In this document: positions 36,149-45,445 of the stretch, piece by piece | How the letters are laid out: every line of letters starts with the position of its first letter | Numbering within the stretch: position 1 is the stretch's first letter | Assembly: GCA_041583495.1 (NCBI GenBank) | Contig: JBFHFS010000021.1 | Span: 15,091-79,090, forward strand | Direction of reading: 5' to 3' | Length of the DNA stretch: 64,000 bases | Source: JBFHFS01 sp041583495 | GTDB taxonomy: Bacteria; Bacteroidota; Bacteroidia; Bacteroidales; Marinilabiliaceae | The notes under the pieces: model-generated | What the model was told of the DNA's origin: nothing | The model's input: only the letters and a program-made list of their open reading frames with translations | The model's database searches: none | Position numbers and translations under genes: made by a program

Positions 36149-37222
36149 ATGCGACAGATGGTAACTCATGTAAGCCAATCAATTTCCGGCAGAACCGAAA
36201 ACATCATCTATTTGCTGATCTGGATCCTTGTGTTTGCAGGGACTTTGTTTTCGATGCTTAATAATTATGGCGAACTTAACTGGCCACGCATATACGTTGA
36301 ATGGGTGAGGTTGACTCCTTTTTTCATTATTTTTTTTGTTAACACCTCTATTCTTGCCCCGTATCTTCTGTTAAAGAAAAGACTTCTTTATTACCTGATA
36401 TCCGTTTCTTTGTTGGTGGCAATTGTAGTCCTGCTTAGTCCACAAATGCGCGTGCTAATAGATTGGCTTGTTGAGCATTCCGATGGATCGATGTTTCCCC
36501 GCAAACCAATTAAGGCACGAAGCGATTTGCTGGGTGAACGGGCCATCATGTCTTTTCTTGTTATTGGCATGAACAACACCATCAAACTATTAATACAGCG
36601 TCAAAAAGAGGAAAAGCAACTTGAGGAGCAAAAGAAGCTGCTCTTGCAAACCGAACTGTCGTTTCTGAGAAATCAGATCAGCCCTCATTTTTTTATGAAT
36701 ACTTTGAATAACATTCATGCCCTGATTGCGATAGATCCTGATAAGGCCGGGAGGTCGGTGATTCAGTTGTCTGAATTGATGCGGCATATGCTTAGGGAGG
36801 GGACTAAGGAAAGATCACCCATAAAGGCTGAATTTGATTTTTTAAACTCATACATTAATTTAATGAGGTTGCGTTGTTCAAAAAGAGTTCAGATAGATGT
36901 TGCCTTCAATGTGGGGGAAAAGGAGCGATTTATTCCATCATTTTTATTTGTTGCCATTGTTGAAAATGCCTTTAAATATGGGGTTGATTATTCAAAGCCC
37001 TCTTTTATTGAAATCTCGGCGGACATTGTGGACGATAGTCTTATTTTTAAAAGTAGAAACAGTAAAAACAGTCAGATTGAATCGGCACAGAAAACGGGAA
37101 CAGGTCTGAATAATCTTCGAAAACAATTGGATTTGTTGTATAAAGCAGATTATGATTTAAGCATTTCCGATGAGAAAGATCAATACTCTCTTCAATTAAA
37201 AATCCCACTCGATCATGATTAA
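36149..37222 (+). CDS. LytS/YehU-type sensor histidine kinase
   Basis: A 357-residue membrane kinase. Three or four N-terminal membrane helices (LIWILVFAGTLF, FFIIFFVNTSILAPYLLL, LLYYLISVSLLVAIVVLL), a coiled linker rich in Lys, Glu and Gln, then the His_kinase domain (PF06580 type) with phospho-acceptor His in NQISPHFFMNTLNNI (about residue 179). An ATP-binding N-box at VENAFKYGV and TGTGLNNLRKQL follow. No separate periplasmic sensor domain. Its 3' end overlaps the response regulator gene by 8 bp. Confidence 0.92.
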   Translation: MRQMVTHVSQSISGRTENIIYLLIWILVFAGTLFSMLNNYGELNWPRIYVEWVRLTPFFIIFFVNTSILAPYLLLKKRLLYYLISVSLLVAIVVLLSPQMRVLIDWLVEHSDGSMFPRKPIKARSDLLGERAIMSFLVIGMNNTIKLLIQRQKEEKQLEEQKKLLLQTELSFLRNQISPHFFMNTLNNIHALIAIDPDKAGRSVIQLSELMRHMLREGTKERSPIKAEFDFLNSYINLMRLRCSKRVQIDVAFNVGEKERFIPSFLFVAIVENAFKYGVDYSKPSFIEISADIVDDSLIFKSRNSKNSQIESAQKTGTGLNNLRKQLDLLYKADYDLSISDEKDQYSLQLKIPLDHD

Positions 37223-37922
37223 GTGCATTGCCATTGATGATGAACCACTTGCTTTAGAGCAAATTCAACTTTACGTGGAGAAAACCCCTTTCCTCCAACT
37301 GTTGGCTACTTTTGAGAGTGCGCTTGAAGCCCTGGTGTATCTGAATGAAAATACCGTTGATTTGATGTTTGTTGATATTCAGATGCCGAACCTCAATGGG
37401 ATGGATTTTGTGAAATCATTGACGCAACGGCCTCAGATTATTTTTACAACGGCCTATAGTGAGCATGCTGTAGAGGGTTTTAGGGTGGATGCCCTGGATT
37501 ATATCTTGAAACCGCTGGATTATGTCACTTTTTTAAGGTCGGTGAATAAGGCAAAGGTTTATTTCGACCGTTTTAAGGGGGATAACGTAAACAGGAATAC
37601 CAACGATCCATATCTGTTTATTAAGTCGGACTATAAACTGGTGCGAGTTGAGGTGGATAAGATAGAATTCATTGAAGGAATGGGTGGGTATCTGAAGTTT
37701 TATATCGAAAACAGCAAGCCCATAATGACTTTGCTGAGCATGAAGAGTGTTGAGGAGAAGCTGTCGTCGGCAAAATTCATGCGTGTTCATCGTTCTTATC
37801 TGGTTAATCTTCAGAAGATAAGAGTTGTTGAGCGTGGGCAAATTATTTTTGGAAAAGTTCGAATTAGCGTTAGCGAGCAGTATAAGGCCAAATTCCAGGC
37901 TTATTTAGATGGGAATTTGTGA
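37215..37922 (+). CDS. LytTR family response regulator
   Basis: A 235-residue transcription factor: receiver domain with the acidic pair DDE at residues 8-10 and phospho-acceptor Asp54 in FVDIQMPNLNG, then Thr in ITAYSEHA-like FTTAYSEH and Lys in LKPLDY. The LytTR DNA-binding domain spans about 135-235 (KSDYKLVRVEVDKIEFIEG, then FMRVHRSYLVNL). Paired with the overlapping kinase. Targets are unknown; the T9SS operon just upstream and the large fusion gene just downstream are candidates by position only. Confidence 0.93.
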   Translation: MIKCIAIDDEPLALEQIQLYVEKTPFLQLLATFESALEALVYLNENTVDLMFVDIQMPNLNGMDFVKSLTQRPQIIFTTAYSEHAVEGFRVDALDYILKPLDYVTFLRSVNKAKVYFDRFKGDNVNRNTNDPYLFIKSDYKLVRVEVDKIEFIEGMGGYLKFYIENSKPIMTLLSMKSVEEKLSSAKFMRVHRSYLVNLQKIRVVERGQIIFGKVRISVSEQYKAKFQAYLDGNL

Positions 37923-37959
37923 AGTAGAATCAATTATTGATATTTCCTCTCACCAGAAA

Positions 37960-37987
37960 AGAGGCGGAACGGCAAACTTCCACCTCT
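37960..37987. terminator. Bidirectional hairpin terminator
   Basis: AGAGGCGGAA (37960-37969) pairs with TTCCACCTCT (37978-37987) with one mismatch and an 8-nt loop. It sits between the convergent response regulator and beta-helix fusion genes, 38 and 22 bp from their stops. Confidence 0.65.
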
Positions 37988-38008
37988 CTATGTAACTTTT
38001 TCATTATG

Positions 38009-41000
38009 TTATCGCCCTTGTCTTCTGGATTGTAATTCTTCTGCAGAGACAAATCCGTCGCCATTCACATCTATTTGGTCAAAGTTTTCCTTCAAAGGGC
38101 CTTTGGCTTCTGCTTTGCTGATTTTATTATCTCCATTTTTGTCAAGGCGGTCTATGGGATTTCCTTGTTGGCTGGTGCTTTGTTTACTGTTTCCGGGTCT
38201 CGCATTTTGTGCGGGGCTGGTTTTGGTTGTTTGTTGGTTTCTATTGTTCGTTGTTTCCTGCTTCTGCAACATGAAATTTTTCCCATCAGGGGTGATGGTT
38301 AGAAAATCAGCGGCAATGAGCACTTCGCCTTTGTAGCCCAATTCTGCATAGGCTTCTTCTGTGGCACTTTCATTCGCTTTCTGATTACTAAGATGTGTCA
38401 ATACCATATTTTTAGGATTTGATTCTACGGCCATTTTTGCGATTTCTGCCAATGAAGCATGTGCCGAGGCAGAGGTATTTCTTGTTGCCGGGCTGCCGCT
38501 GGTATTTCTTCCTGTGGAAACCTTACCATCCATGACCATTATATCTGCATCTTTGGCCAGCTTTTGCAGGTCCGGGGTGTAGGTTAAGTCTCCCGTTATG
38601 ACAATGGATTCTCCATCGGCATCAAAGCGGTAGGCAATGGTTTTAATGCTGTGAGGCACCTCTATTGTTGATATTTTAATCCCTTTGAATTCAAATTGCT
38701 CACCGCCTTCTAATACTTTAATGTCAGCATGGAGGTTGTTTGGGTCAAAAGTACGTCCTCCACCACTCATCCGATAGTTCAGATCTTCCGCATAAAACTT
38801 AGCTGCATACCGGGTCATTTCATCAATAGGAGAGGGGCCTGCTACCAGGAATTCTTTGCGTGTCATCAACTTATCATGCACCAGGGAGATAAACTCATCA
38901 TTATGGTCAATGTGGTGATGGGTGAGCAACAGGGCATCAGGCAAATTTCTTCCCGTCAGGCCCAGCTTTTCCAGCTGGGTTTTTGTACCATTTCCCATAT
39001 CTACCAAAATTTTGGTGCCCTTGTATTGTATTAGTGCCGACGGTTGCGACCGTTCAGGGTTGTATTCCGGGCTGCCTGAGCCTATTATGGTCACGCTAAA
39101 ATCCGCCTCAACAAGCGTAAGGGCTTTATTGCTTTGGTTACTCACACCCTCCTTTGTGTTTACAAAGCTGTTGTCATCATTGTAAATTTCAGTATTGGGG
39201 TTTTTATTGCCTGATAAGCTCAGCTGGCATCGGAGGGTATTGGCAATGTCATTGCCATATTGAGCCTCATTGCTGTTAAAAAGACAATCCTGTATTTGGG
39301 TTGTGGCTACATTGTAATTGTGAATCGCTCCACCGTAATATTGGGCTTTATTTCCGGTGAAAGCACAATCTGTAAATTCCGGGCTTGTGCCACCATATTG
39401 CGAAGCCTGATCGTCAACCCATATGGCTCCACCATTTCCCCGGGTTTCATTATTCGAAAAGCTGGATTGGTTGACAATCACATTTGCCCCATAATTAATG
39501 ACCATAGCACCTCCGCGCGATGCCGCTGTGTTGTTGTTAAAGGCGCATTGGTATAATTCGCACGACGATCCAAATCGAAAAGCGGCAGCACCGCCAAGCA
39601 ATGCCGAATTGCCTTCGAACAGAACATTTTCAAAATACGAAAGCACATCGGCAAAACAAAAAACAGCACCACCATCTTCGGCATAATTGTTCGTAAAGAC
39701 CGTATTTTTTACAATGGTCGAACTCTCGTATCCCCAGCAATAGAGCCCGCCACCATAACGATTGGTGATTTGTCCATCGGCATACCCATCAGCAATGGTA
39801 AAGCCATCAATAATGGAATTTACACTTCCTAAAATCACATGGTAACTATTGTCGTCTGATCTGTTCTTATTTCCGATATTACCACTTAAAATGGTTTTGT
39901 TAAGCTTGTAATTCCGCTCTGTTTTGCTTTGCTCATGACCGGAAAACCCTCCGTAAATGGCCACTCCGCTTTTCATCGTGAAACTTATATTTCTACTGGT
40001 GTTTGAGGTGGGTTTGTAGGTTCCGGCAGCGACCCATATTTCTCCGCCATCGTTTGAAAAGGTATAATCGATTGCCTCTTGCAAGTTACTGAAGGCGCTG
40101 TCCCAACTTTTGCCATTGCCATTGTTAGAACCGGCTTTCACATAAACAATGTGCTGAGGAATCTCTGCGGTTTTGCTGAGTGTGTGGTCGGTACCAAACC
40201 CTTGATGGCCTCCTTGTCTGTTTGTTCTGGGGGAAGAGTTAATATTTAGATAGGCTTTTACTTCCTTCGTGTAAAGCCGGTCAATCTCTTCTGCACTCAT
40301 GGTTTTAATCTTTTCAGAGATCTCAATTAAACCTGCATATTTGTCATCCAACTTATCCAGGGATTGATTAAATCCCTCTATCTCCGAATTCCAGGAATAA
40401 ATCCAGTCTTCACCCCAATTGATGATGTTAGGCATTCCATTTGTTGCGGAATGGTTGTCTTTGATAACCGAATTAATTACCAATGGCATGTTTCCTCTTC
40501 CGCGCATGTTGGCATTGTATGAACCTTGATACAACCCTGCCCCCTGAGATTCTACCACATTGTTCACAATCCTGGAATCTATTATTATGGGTGACGAAGA
40601 ACCATCGTTGCCAATGGCTGCTGCATCATGTGCTTTATTGTTCTCAAAATGGCATCCGATAAGAATGGGGGAACAGGTAAAATCATTGTACAGTGCGCCA
40701 CCTTTTGCGCCACATTCATTTTGAGTAAATTCGCAGTTGATGAGTACCGGGTGGGTGCCCATGTCGTTTTGCATTCCTCCGCCACGCATCATGGCATAAT
40801 TACCCTCTATCCTGACATTGATAAATACCGGAGAGGGTGCATTGTCAGCAGGCCGTTCAGAAGTATTGGTCATATTATAAACCCCTCCGCCTTTGCCGGC
40901 AGAACAATTGCGAACGATTGTATTTCGAATCGTGGCACAAGTTTTAAAGTTTAATATTCCGCCTCCGGCATTATTGTTGGATGATTGAGAAATACTTCCC

Positions 41001-41542
41001 GGAGTGGTATGGGTTTGAGGCTTTCCTCCTCCTTGCCCCGGGCTGCCACCCACTCTTCCTCCGGGCCCTTTTTCTCCGGTCACCCTGGCTCCAGCCCCTC
41101 TTTCTGTCATGGCATAGCCATCTTCCACGATAAACCCATCTAATACGGCATTGTTGGCAGTGGTTACCACATGCATTGAATTATCGGTTTTACTGGATTC
41201 GTCGCCAATATTACCACTAAGGATAGTTGTATTTAACGCCCAGTTTCGTCGTGAGAGCTCTTTTTCCGAACCATAAAAGCCACCATATAGGGTTACGTCC
41301 TCTTTCAACCTGAAGGTGGCACTTCTATCATTTTCTAAGGTGGGATAATAGGTGCCTTTGGCTACCCAAATTTCATCACCCGGGTGCGCTTTTTCTATTG
41401 CTTTCTGTAAATCAGTATAGGAGTTCTGCCATGAACTTCCATTGTTTGTCCCCTGGGCATTAACATTTACATATATTCTTTCGGCATGCAGTTGAATGCT
41501 TAAGCAAAGAATTGAGACAATTATTATTTGTGTTTTTTTCAT
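38009..41542 (-). CDS. Secreted fusion: two beta-helix units, metallo-beta-lactamase domain and EF-hands
   Basis: A 1177-residue exported protein (signal peptide KTQIIIVSILCLSIQLHA). Residues about 20-440 and 465-790 are two parallel beta-helix units of the DUF1565/polymorphic-repeat kind. Both begin alike: YVNVNAQGTNNGSSWQNSY and YVKAGSNNGNGKSWDSAF, each followed by GDEIWVA or GGEIWVA and a GTY-P-T segment. Residues about 815-1060 form a metallo-beta-lactamase domain with the zinc motif THHHIDH (about 875), VPHSIKTIAYRF, ITGDLTYTPD and LTHLSNQ, close to the RNase Z/arylsulfatase-type group. After a Gln/Asn/Thr linker come two EF-hand loops (DKNGDNKISKAE and DVNGDGFVSAEE) at about 1127 and 1152. 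No T9SS tail is seen. This architecture is unusual. Confidence 0.88.
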   Translation of the reverse strand: MKKTQIIIVSILCLSIQLHAERIYVNVNAQGTNNGSSWQNSYTDLQKAIEKAHPGDEIWVAKGTYYPTLENDRSATFRLKEDVTLYGGFYGSEKELSRRNWALNTTILSGNIGDESSKTDNSMHVVTTANNAVLDGFIVEDGYAMTERGAGARVTGEKGPGGRVGGSPGQGGGKPQTHTTPGSISQSSNNNAGGGILNFKTCATIRNTIVRNCSAGKGGGVYNMTNTSERPADNAPSPVFINVRIEGNYAMMRGGGMQNDMGTHPVLINCEFTQNECGAKGGALYNDFTCSPILIGCHFENNKAHDAAAIGNDGSSSPIIIDSRIVNNVVESQGAGLYQGSYNANMRGRGNMPLVINSVIKDNHSATNGMPNIINWGEDWIYSWNSEIEGFNQSLDKLDDKYAGLIEISEKIKTMSAEEIDRLYTKEVKAYLNINSSPRTNRQGGHQGFGTDHTLSKTAEIPQHIVYVKAGSNNGNGKSWDSAFSNLQEAIDYTFSNDGGEIWVAAGTYKPTSNTSRNISFTMKSGVAIYGGFSGHEQSKTERNYKLNKTILSGNIGNKNRSDDNSYHVILGSVNSIIDGFTIADGYADGQITNRYGGGLYCWGYESSTIVKNTVFTNNYAEDGGAVFCFADVLSYFENVLFEGNSALLGGAAAFRFGSSCELYQCAFNNNTAASRGGAMVINYGANVIVNQSSFSNNETRGNGGAIWVDDQASQYGGTSPEFTDCAFTGNKAQYYGGAIHNYNVATTQIQDCLFNSNEAQYGNDIANTLRCQLSLSGNKNPNTEIYNDDNSFVNTKEGVSNQSNKALTLVEADFSVTIIGSGSPEYNPERSQPSALIQYKGTKILVDMGNGTKTQLEKLGLTGRNLPDALLLTHHHIDHNDEFISLVHDKLMTRKEFLVAGPSPIDEMTRYAAKFYAEDLNYRMSGGGRTFDPNNLHADIKVLEGGEQFEFKGIKISTIEVPHSIKTIAYRFDADGESIVITGDLTYTPDLQKLAKDADIMVMDGKVSTGRNTSGSPATRNTSASAHASLAEIAKMAVESNPKNMVLTHLSNQKANESATEEAYAELGYKGEVLIAADFLTITPDGKNFMLQKQETTNNRNQQTTKTSPAQNARPGNSKQSTSQQGNPIDRLDKNGDNKISKAEAKGPLKENFDQIDVNGDGFVSAEELQSRRQGR

Positions 41543-42006
41543 AGGTTCACAGCTTATTCAATTAGTGACTTAACTGGTCGAATTAAAATAATAGCAAATA
41601 AATAACAACAGTCCCGCAATAAGAAATACTATTTATGTTTTGGAGGATTTTCCGTGCGAAAAGGGCGTTTCTCGGGATGAATGAAAAATATTTCAACCCT
41701 GTCGTCCGAAATACCTTCTCCGATACCGAATACGACTTCCTATGGAAATAACGCTTAGGGTATGGTGTCTTTCGGCATTACGCAGCGATTACCTGCCAGT
41801 TTACACAGTTCCCGGTCTCAGCTTTGTCCACATTCGAATCGACCCTTCATGTCAGATCACGCCCGAACGGACGTGGGGCTGGTTTTCATAACCCGTTAAA
41901 CTACTGTGTTTGGGTTGTGTTGGTGCCTTGGTGTTTAGTTGTTTAAGTCTGAAAAACAATTTTTTGTCTCAGAACAACTACCTGTCAGCGAGCAATTTAT
42001 AATCAT
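41543..42006. other. Intergenic region, 464 bp, with a repeated element
   Basis: Noncoding. It holds the roughly 105-bp element at 41759-41863 that recurs at 53002-53109. The rest, including the stretch around 41900-41960 rich in G and T, has no recognised feature. Confidence 0.5.
41759..41863 (+). repeat. Dispersed intergenic element, copy 1
   Basis: It aligns with 53002-53109 over its length and most clearly over the first 60 bp: GGTAT-GTGTC, GGCATTAC, CAG, GATT-CC-GCC and TTACAC are shared in order. It lies 3' of the minus-strand gene at 42007 and 5' of the beta-helix fusion gene. Confidence 0.65.
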
Positions 42007-42474
42007 TTACTTTTTAAGGAATACATAATATTGAAGCCTTAATGCTGGTAATACCGGGCCTATTGCAGAATCATCGGAGTGATACAGCAGATAGAATAAA
42101 CCACCATCAATTGTCCAGCCTCCATTTACTTTTTTTGACTTTAAATCCTTCCCAATAGTTAATGTAAAAGCATGATCAGGACCTCCTGGAAAATATGTGT
42201 ACCCCTGTCGAAAGAACCACTTTTTTGTCCCCAGATAAAGGCGATGTTCAAGATTATAAGATGACCAGACCCCGTCCATTGTCGGACCAATTCCTCCAAA
42301 TAGTCCAATGTGACTTGATTTACTCAGTTTCTGCCCAACTCCGGCATGTAACATCTCAGGACCAGATAAACCAAAAGCTACTTTTGTATTACTAAAATTT
42401 TCCTGGCCCATTACGAACTCTCCATTGAATAAAAGGAGGAGGGATATAAGATAAGAAATAATGAAATTTTTCAT
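42007..42474 (-). CDS. Small secreted protein, probably outer membrane
   Basis: A 155-residue protein with a signal peptide (KNFIISYLISLLLLFNGEFVMG). The mature part alternates aromatic and polar residues (HIGLFGGIGPTMDGVWSSYN, LEHRLYLGTKKWFFRQGY) and ends in LRLQYYVFLKK, as in small eight-strand barrels. No family is recognised. It stands alone between two structured intergenic stretches. Confidence 0.55.
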   Translation of the reverse strand: MKNFIISYLISLLLLFNGEFVMGQENFSNTKVAFGLSGPEMLHAGVGQKLSKSSHIGLFGGIGPTMDGVWSSYNLEHRLYLGTKKWFFRQGYTYFPGGPDHAFTLTIGKDLKSKKVNGGWTIDGGLFYLLYHSDDSAIGPVLPALRLQYYVFLKK

Positions 42475-42512
42475 GATCGGTCATTTTCGTTAACCGTAAA
42501 AATGAAAAAAGC

Positions 42513-42598
42513 AACCATCCGGGCGGCCCTTATCTGTCAAGATACAAAGAAATGGAGCGGGTAACAACCCTTTTATCACCACTATCCCGGCAATGGTT
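42513..42598. repeat. Imperfect palindrome, about 86 bp
   Basis: Outer arms AACCATCCGGG (42513-42523) and CCCGGCAATGGTT (42586-42598) pair with a 2-nt bulge. Inside lies a smaller hairpin, GGGTAACAACCC (42559-42570). It sits about 15 bp after the stop of the minus-strand serine hydrolase gene. Possible attC-like site or terminator. Confidence 0.5.
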
Positions 42599-42613
42599 TT
42601 TACCCCGTATCTG

Positions 42614-43699
42614 CTACCGTATTTTTTTCATCGCTTTAATCATTTCGGAAATACCCTTTTGGGCACTTTCACTTCCACTATTTACCATCACGATATAACC
42701 AACATAGTTTTCTCTATCAATTAGTGCATAGCAAAAAAAGGTGCCATCCGACCCGGCATGTGCAGAGACCTTTTTTCCATCCTTCATTATATTTCCCCAA
42801 CCAATTGCATAATCCTCTTGGGCTGAATGTAAAAAATTATAAGTAGTCGATTTTAAAAAGTTATCCTGCCCATAAAGACCTTTTAAATTTAACTGAATAA
42901 ACCTGGCGTAATTTTCGATATTCATGCTTAAATCCCCTGCCGGCTGAACCAAATTCAAATCATACTTCGTATTTGGCGGAACAGAAACAAGTTGATTATT
43001 CTCAAGCCAATGACCAAAAGGTTGATTTTTAAAATTTCGATTTGGCCAACCCAAAGCAAAATCGATTTTTAGTTCTCTTTTTAAAATTAGGGTCAAAAGC
43101 TTTTCCCAGGATTTTCCCGAAACCTTTTCCAGCATAGTGGCTGCTATACTGTAATCGGCATTTGAATAGTTATAACTTTCATTACTTTTGGCTGGAGGAA
43201 GTGTTAAAACATATTCGGCAAAACCCTTTCTTTGTTTTTGTTTGTCTCCCATGAATTTCGGTAGTTTTTGAAATTCTTCCAAATCTGTAAATGGTTGAAT
43301 ATTTGCTCGGTGAGTTAATAAATCTTCAAGCGTTTTATCGTAGTAAGCCGGATTTGATTTACTTTTTAACTCTGGAAACAAATCAAAAAATTTGGTTTCC
43401 CAATTTATTTTTTTCTTTTCAACTAAATAGGCAGCGATGAATCCTGTTATTGCCTTCGTGTTAGATCCCAGATGAAAGTAATCCTTTTCATTGGCATCAA
43501 AATCCTGGTTGAGTTCACTTATTTTGTGATGACCTATGGTGTTTTTTAACAATACGCTATCCTTTGTTAATATTGCGAATGTCATTTCGGGGATACTGTC
43601 TTTTGCCATTATTTCTAAGGCAATTTTTGACAAGTCTTGAGAATAACCTAAACCCATCCCAACGACTAAAAGTAGTATGGTAATTACTGGATGTTTCAT
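42614..43699 (-). CDS. Serine hydrolase of the beta-lactamase/esterase (class C-like) family, exported
   Basis: 361 residues from the ATG at 43699, which opens the signal peptide MKHPVITILLLVVGMGLGYSQ; the 16 codons before it are not part of the protein. Active-site motifs of the serine beta-lactamase/PBP fold: Ser79-x-x-Lys82 in HLGSNTKAITGF, Tyr-x-Asn in YNYSNADYS, and His-x-Gly in HAGSDGTF. Such proteins act as periplasmic esterases, D-amino-peptidases or peptidases rather than antibiotic resistance enzymes as a rule. Single-gene unit followed by a palindrome. Confidence 0.85.
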   Translation of the reverse strand: MKHPVITILLLVVGMGLGYSQDLSKIALEIMAKDSIPEMTFAILTKDSVLLKNTIGHHKISELNQDFDANEKDYFHLGSNTKAITGFIAAYLVEKKKINWETKFFDLFPELKSKSNPAYYDKTLEDLLTHRANIQPFTDLEEFQKLPKFMGDKQKQRKGFAEYVLTLPPAKSNESYNYSNADYSIAATMLEKVSGKSWEKLLTLILKRELKIDFALGWPNRNFKNQPFGHWLENNQLVSVPPNTKYDLNLVQPAGDLSMNIENYARFIQLNLKGLYGQDNFLKSTTYNFLHSAQEDYAIGWGNIMKDGKKVSAHAGSDGTFFCYALIDRENYVGYIVMVNSGSESAQKGISEMIKAMKKIR

Positions 43700-43862
43700 T
43701 TTTGTTAATCTAAGAGCTAATGTTGCGTGTAAGATGCGTTCTGCCACGGACCAAACGAAGTAGGGACCGCGTTGGCCGTAAGTAACCTGGAGCGAAGCTA
43801 GGGGGAGCTAATATGGGGGCACCTGCCTTTAGCATTTTATTGTTGGCTGTTGATCCATTCAA

Positions 43863-44588
43863 CTAATTCATTTTGTTATAGATTACAGGCATCTGACCTT
43901 TCCATTTATTCCACAAGTCATTTTCAACGATCAGCCTTGCCATAAAATGGCCAACATTTATTCGGCTGGTTTTGCCCGGATTAAAAATTGCACTCCTGGT
44001 AGGTGAAGGATATAGCTCGTATTCGGTTACCTTGTCTTGGTTAATTAAGGTATCTGGTCGCACGGCCACCCATTCAATGGATTTATTATTTTGCCCAACG
44101 TTCACCCTCAAAAAGTTTGCGGCTTCTTCATTATCTGATTGGGGCGGAACAAGTAAACGGATCAACCCCAGCACTAATTGTTGACCGACCGAAGCAGATT
44201 CATTCAAATCTCTGTTCCTGTTTCCGGTTGTATTCATTAACACCAACCGGATAGGTTTTTTGGGCATATTCTTCTCAATCGCCAAACAAAGCAATCTAAC
44301 GGAGTCAGTTACCAATTTCCTGGGTTTTCCAAAAACTCCCTTCAAAGTTAGATTATGGCCAAGACAAGAAACCACCGACTGACAATCATTCAGGTAATTA
44401 GCCATCTGGTCCACACTAATCTCCAGGATACTGGCATTGATTATGGATATCTGGTCATTATTTTTCCAGGTGTCGGGTATTTTCCCGGTCGGACGTATAA
44501 TCACCCTGACCTTTTGTTCCCTATTCAACAATTGTTCTACCAACTGTTTTCCTGTTGCACCGCTTGCACCTACTACCAGGGTTGTCAT
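43863..44588 (-). CDS. NAD(P)H-binding SDR/NmrA-like protein
   Basis: A 241-residue protein with an N-terminal Rossmann motif GASGATGKQLVEQLL (GxxGxxG) and an Arg in VRVIIRP that would favour NADP. It is of the atypical SDR type with NAD(P)H-binding domain (PF13460), as in NmrA/YwnB-like redox sensors and reductases. VVSCLGHNLTL and VLMNTTGNRNRDL follow. Substrate is unknown. A single-gene unit between two AT-rich spacers. Confidence 0.8.
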   Translation of the reverse strand: MTTLVVGASGATGKQLVEQLLNREQKVRVIIRPTGKIPDTWKNNDQISIINASILEISVDQMANYLNDCQSVVSCLGHNLTLKGVFGKPRKLVTDSVRLLCLAIEKNMPKKPIRLVLMNTTGNRNRDLNESASVGQQLVLGLIRLLVPPQSDNEEAANFLRVNVGQNNKSIEWVAVRPDTLINQDKVTEYELYPSPTRSAIFNPGKTSRINVGHFMARLIVENDLWNKWKGQMPVIYNKMN

Positions 44589-44772
44589 TTTGTTTAGGTA
44601 TTAATGCTTGATGGAGCCTTTTCGATTCACTACAACAGCCTTGTGCATAAAAAGTTCGTCCCTTTTACTGAGTTACTTTCCACTTGACCTGGGTTCTAAT
44701 AAGGGCAGGAAATTGAATTTACTTAATCATCTGAGGCATTGTTTAAATCCGTTATTGGCCCTGTTTTTTCCA

Positions 44773-45324
44773 TCATTCTTTCTTTGATAAGATGGTTAGG
44801 GTTTCCTTTACCCTTTTATCTTTTGTTTCTTTACGTTTAGCACTTGCAATCCACCAAATTAACTGTTTTTTACGAGACGTGCATAGTTGGTCATATAACT
44901 CTTCTGCTTTTGGGTTGATTTCAAAGGCTTCTTTAAGTTTTTTAGGAATATCTAATTGAATCTCTGTGGCATCGAGTGTATTCCAAGACCCATTCTGTTT
45001 TGCGATATTAATGGATTTTAACCCAAACTCAGTCATTAAACCCTCTTTTATCAACCTCTCGACTCTTTCTTTATTCGATTGAGCCCAATTACTTTTAGAT
45101 TTTCGGGGTGTATATCTTTGCATGTGTTTTTCGTCGTCAATTCTTCGAACCGTCGAGTCTATCCAACCAAAACATAATGCTTCTTCAACGGCCTCGCTGT
45201 ATTTTAACGATGTTTTTTTAACTTTTACTTTATAGAAAACAATCCATATCTCAGATTCTTTATCGTGGTTATTTTCTAACCAATTCCGCCACTCTTGACG
45301 AGTATTAAATTGTTTTTGAAGCAT
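44773..45324 (-). CDS. YdeI/OmpD-associated family protein
   Basis: 183 residues from the ATG at 45324 (MLQKQFNTRQEWRNWL). The 22 codons before it are not protein-like. The family signature is clear: WIVFYKVKVKKTSLKYSEAV, EEALCFGWIDSTVRRIDD and RYTPRKSKSNWAQSNKERVE. A C-terminal PKAEELYDQLCTSRKKQLIWWI then IASAKRKETKDKRVKETL helical tail follows. These are bacterial proteins of unsettled function, often in accessory DNA. Cytoplasmic, single-gene unit. Confidence 0.85.
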   Translation of the reverse strand: MLQKQFNTRQEWRNWLENNHDKESEIWIVFYKVKVKKTSLKYSEAVEEALCFGWIDSTVRRIDDEKHMQRYTPRKSKSNWAQSNKERVERLIKEGLMTEFGLKSINIAKQNGSWNTLDATEIQLDIPKKLKEAFEINPKAEELYDQLCTSRKKQLIWWIASAKRKETKDKRVKETLTILSKKE

Positions 45325-45445
45325 AATCCTACCTGCGTGTAAAAATGATCTTTGCCAGATAACACCTGTCCTAATCAGGTTGAATGGCAATGCCGGGAAA
45401 CTTATTTCAAAAATGGCATCGGATACGAAGCTCCCTGTTTGGCGT

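Noticed and set aside
41743..41863. rRNA or tRNA fragment
   Set aside because: The segment has no tRNA cloverleaf and no rRNA landmark; it is better explained as a dispersed element with a second copy at 53.0 kb.
42614..43699. Beta-lactamase resistance gene
   Set aside because: The SxxK, YxN and HxG motifs only show the serine hydrolase fold; most such proteins are esterases or peptidases, so no resistance claim is made.
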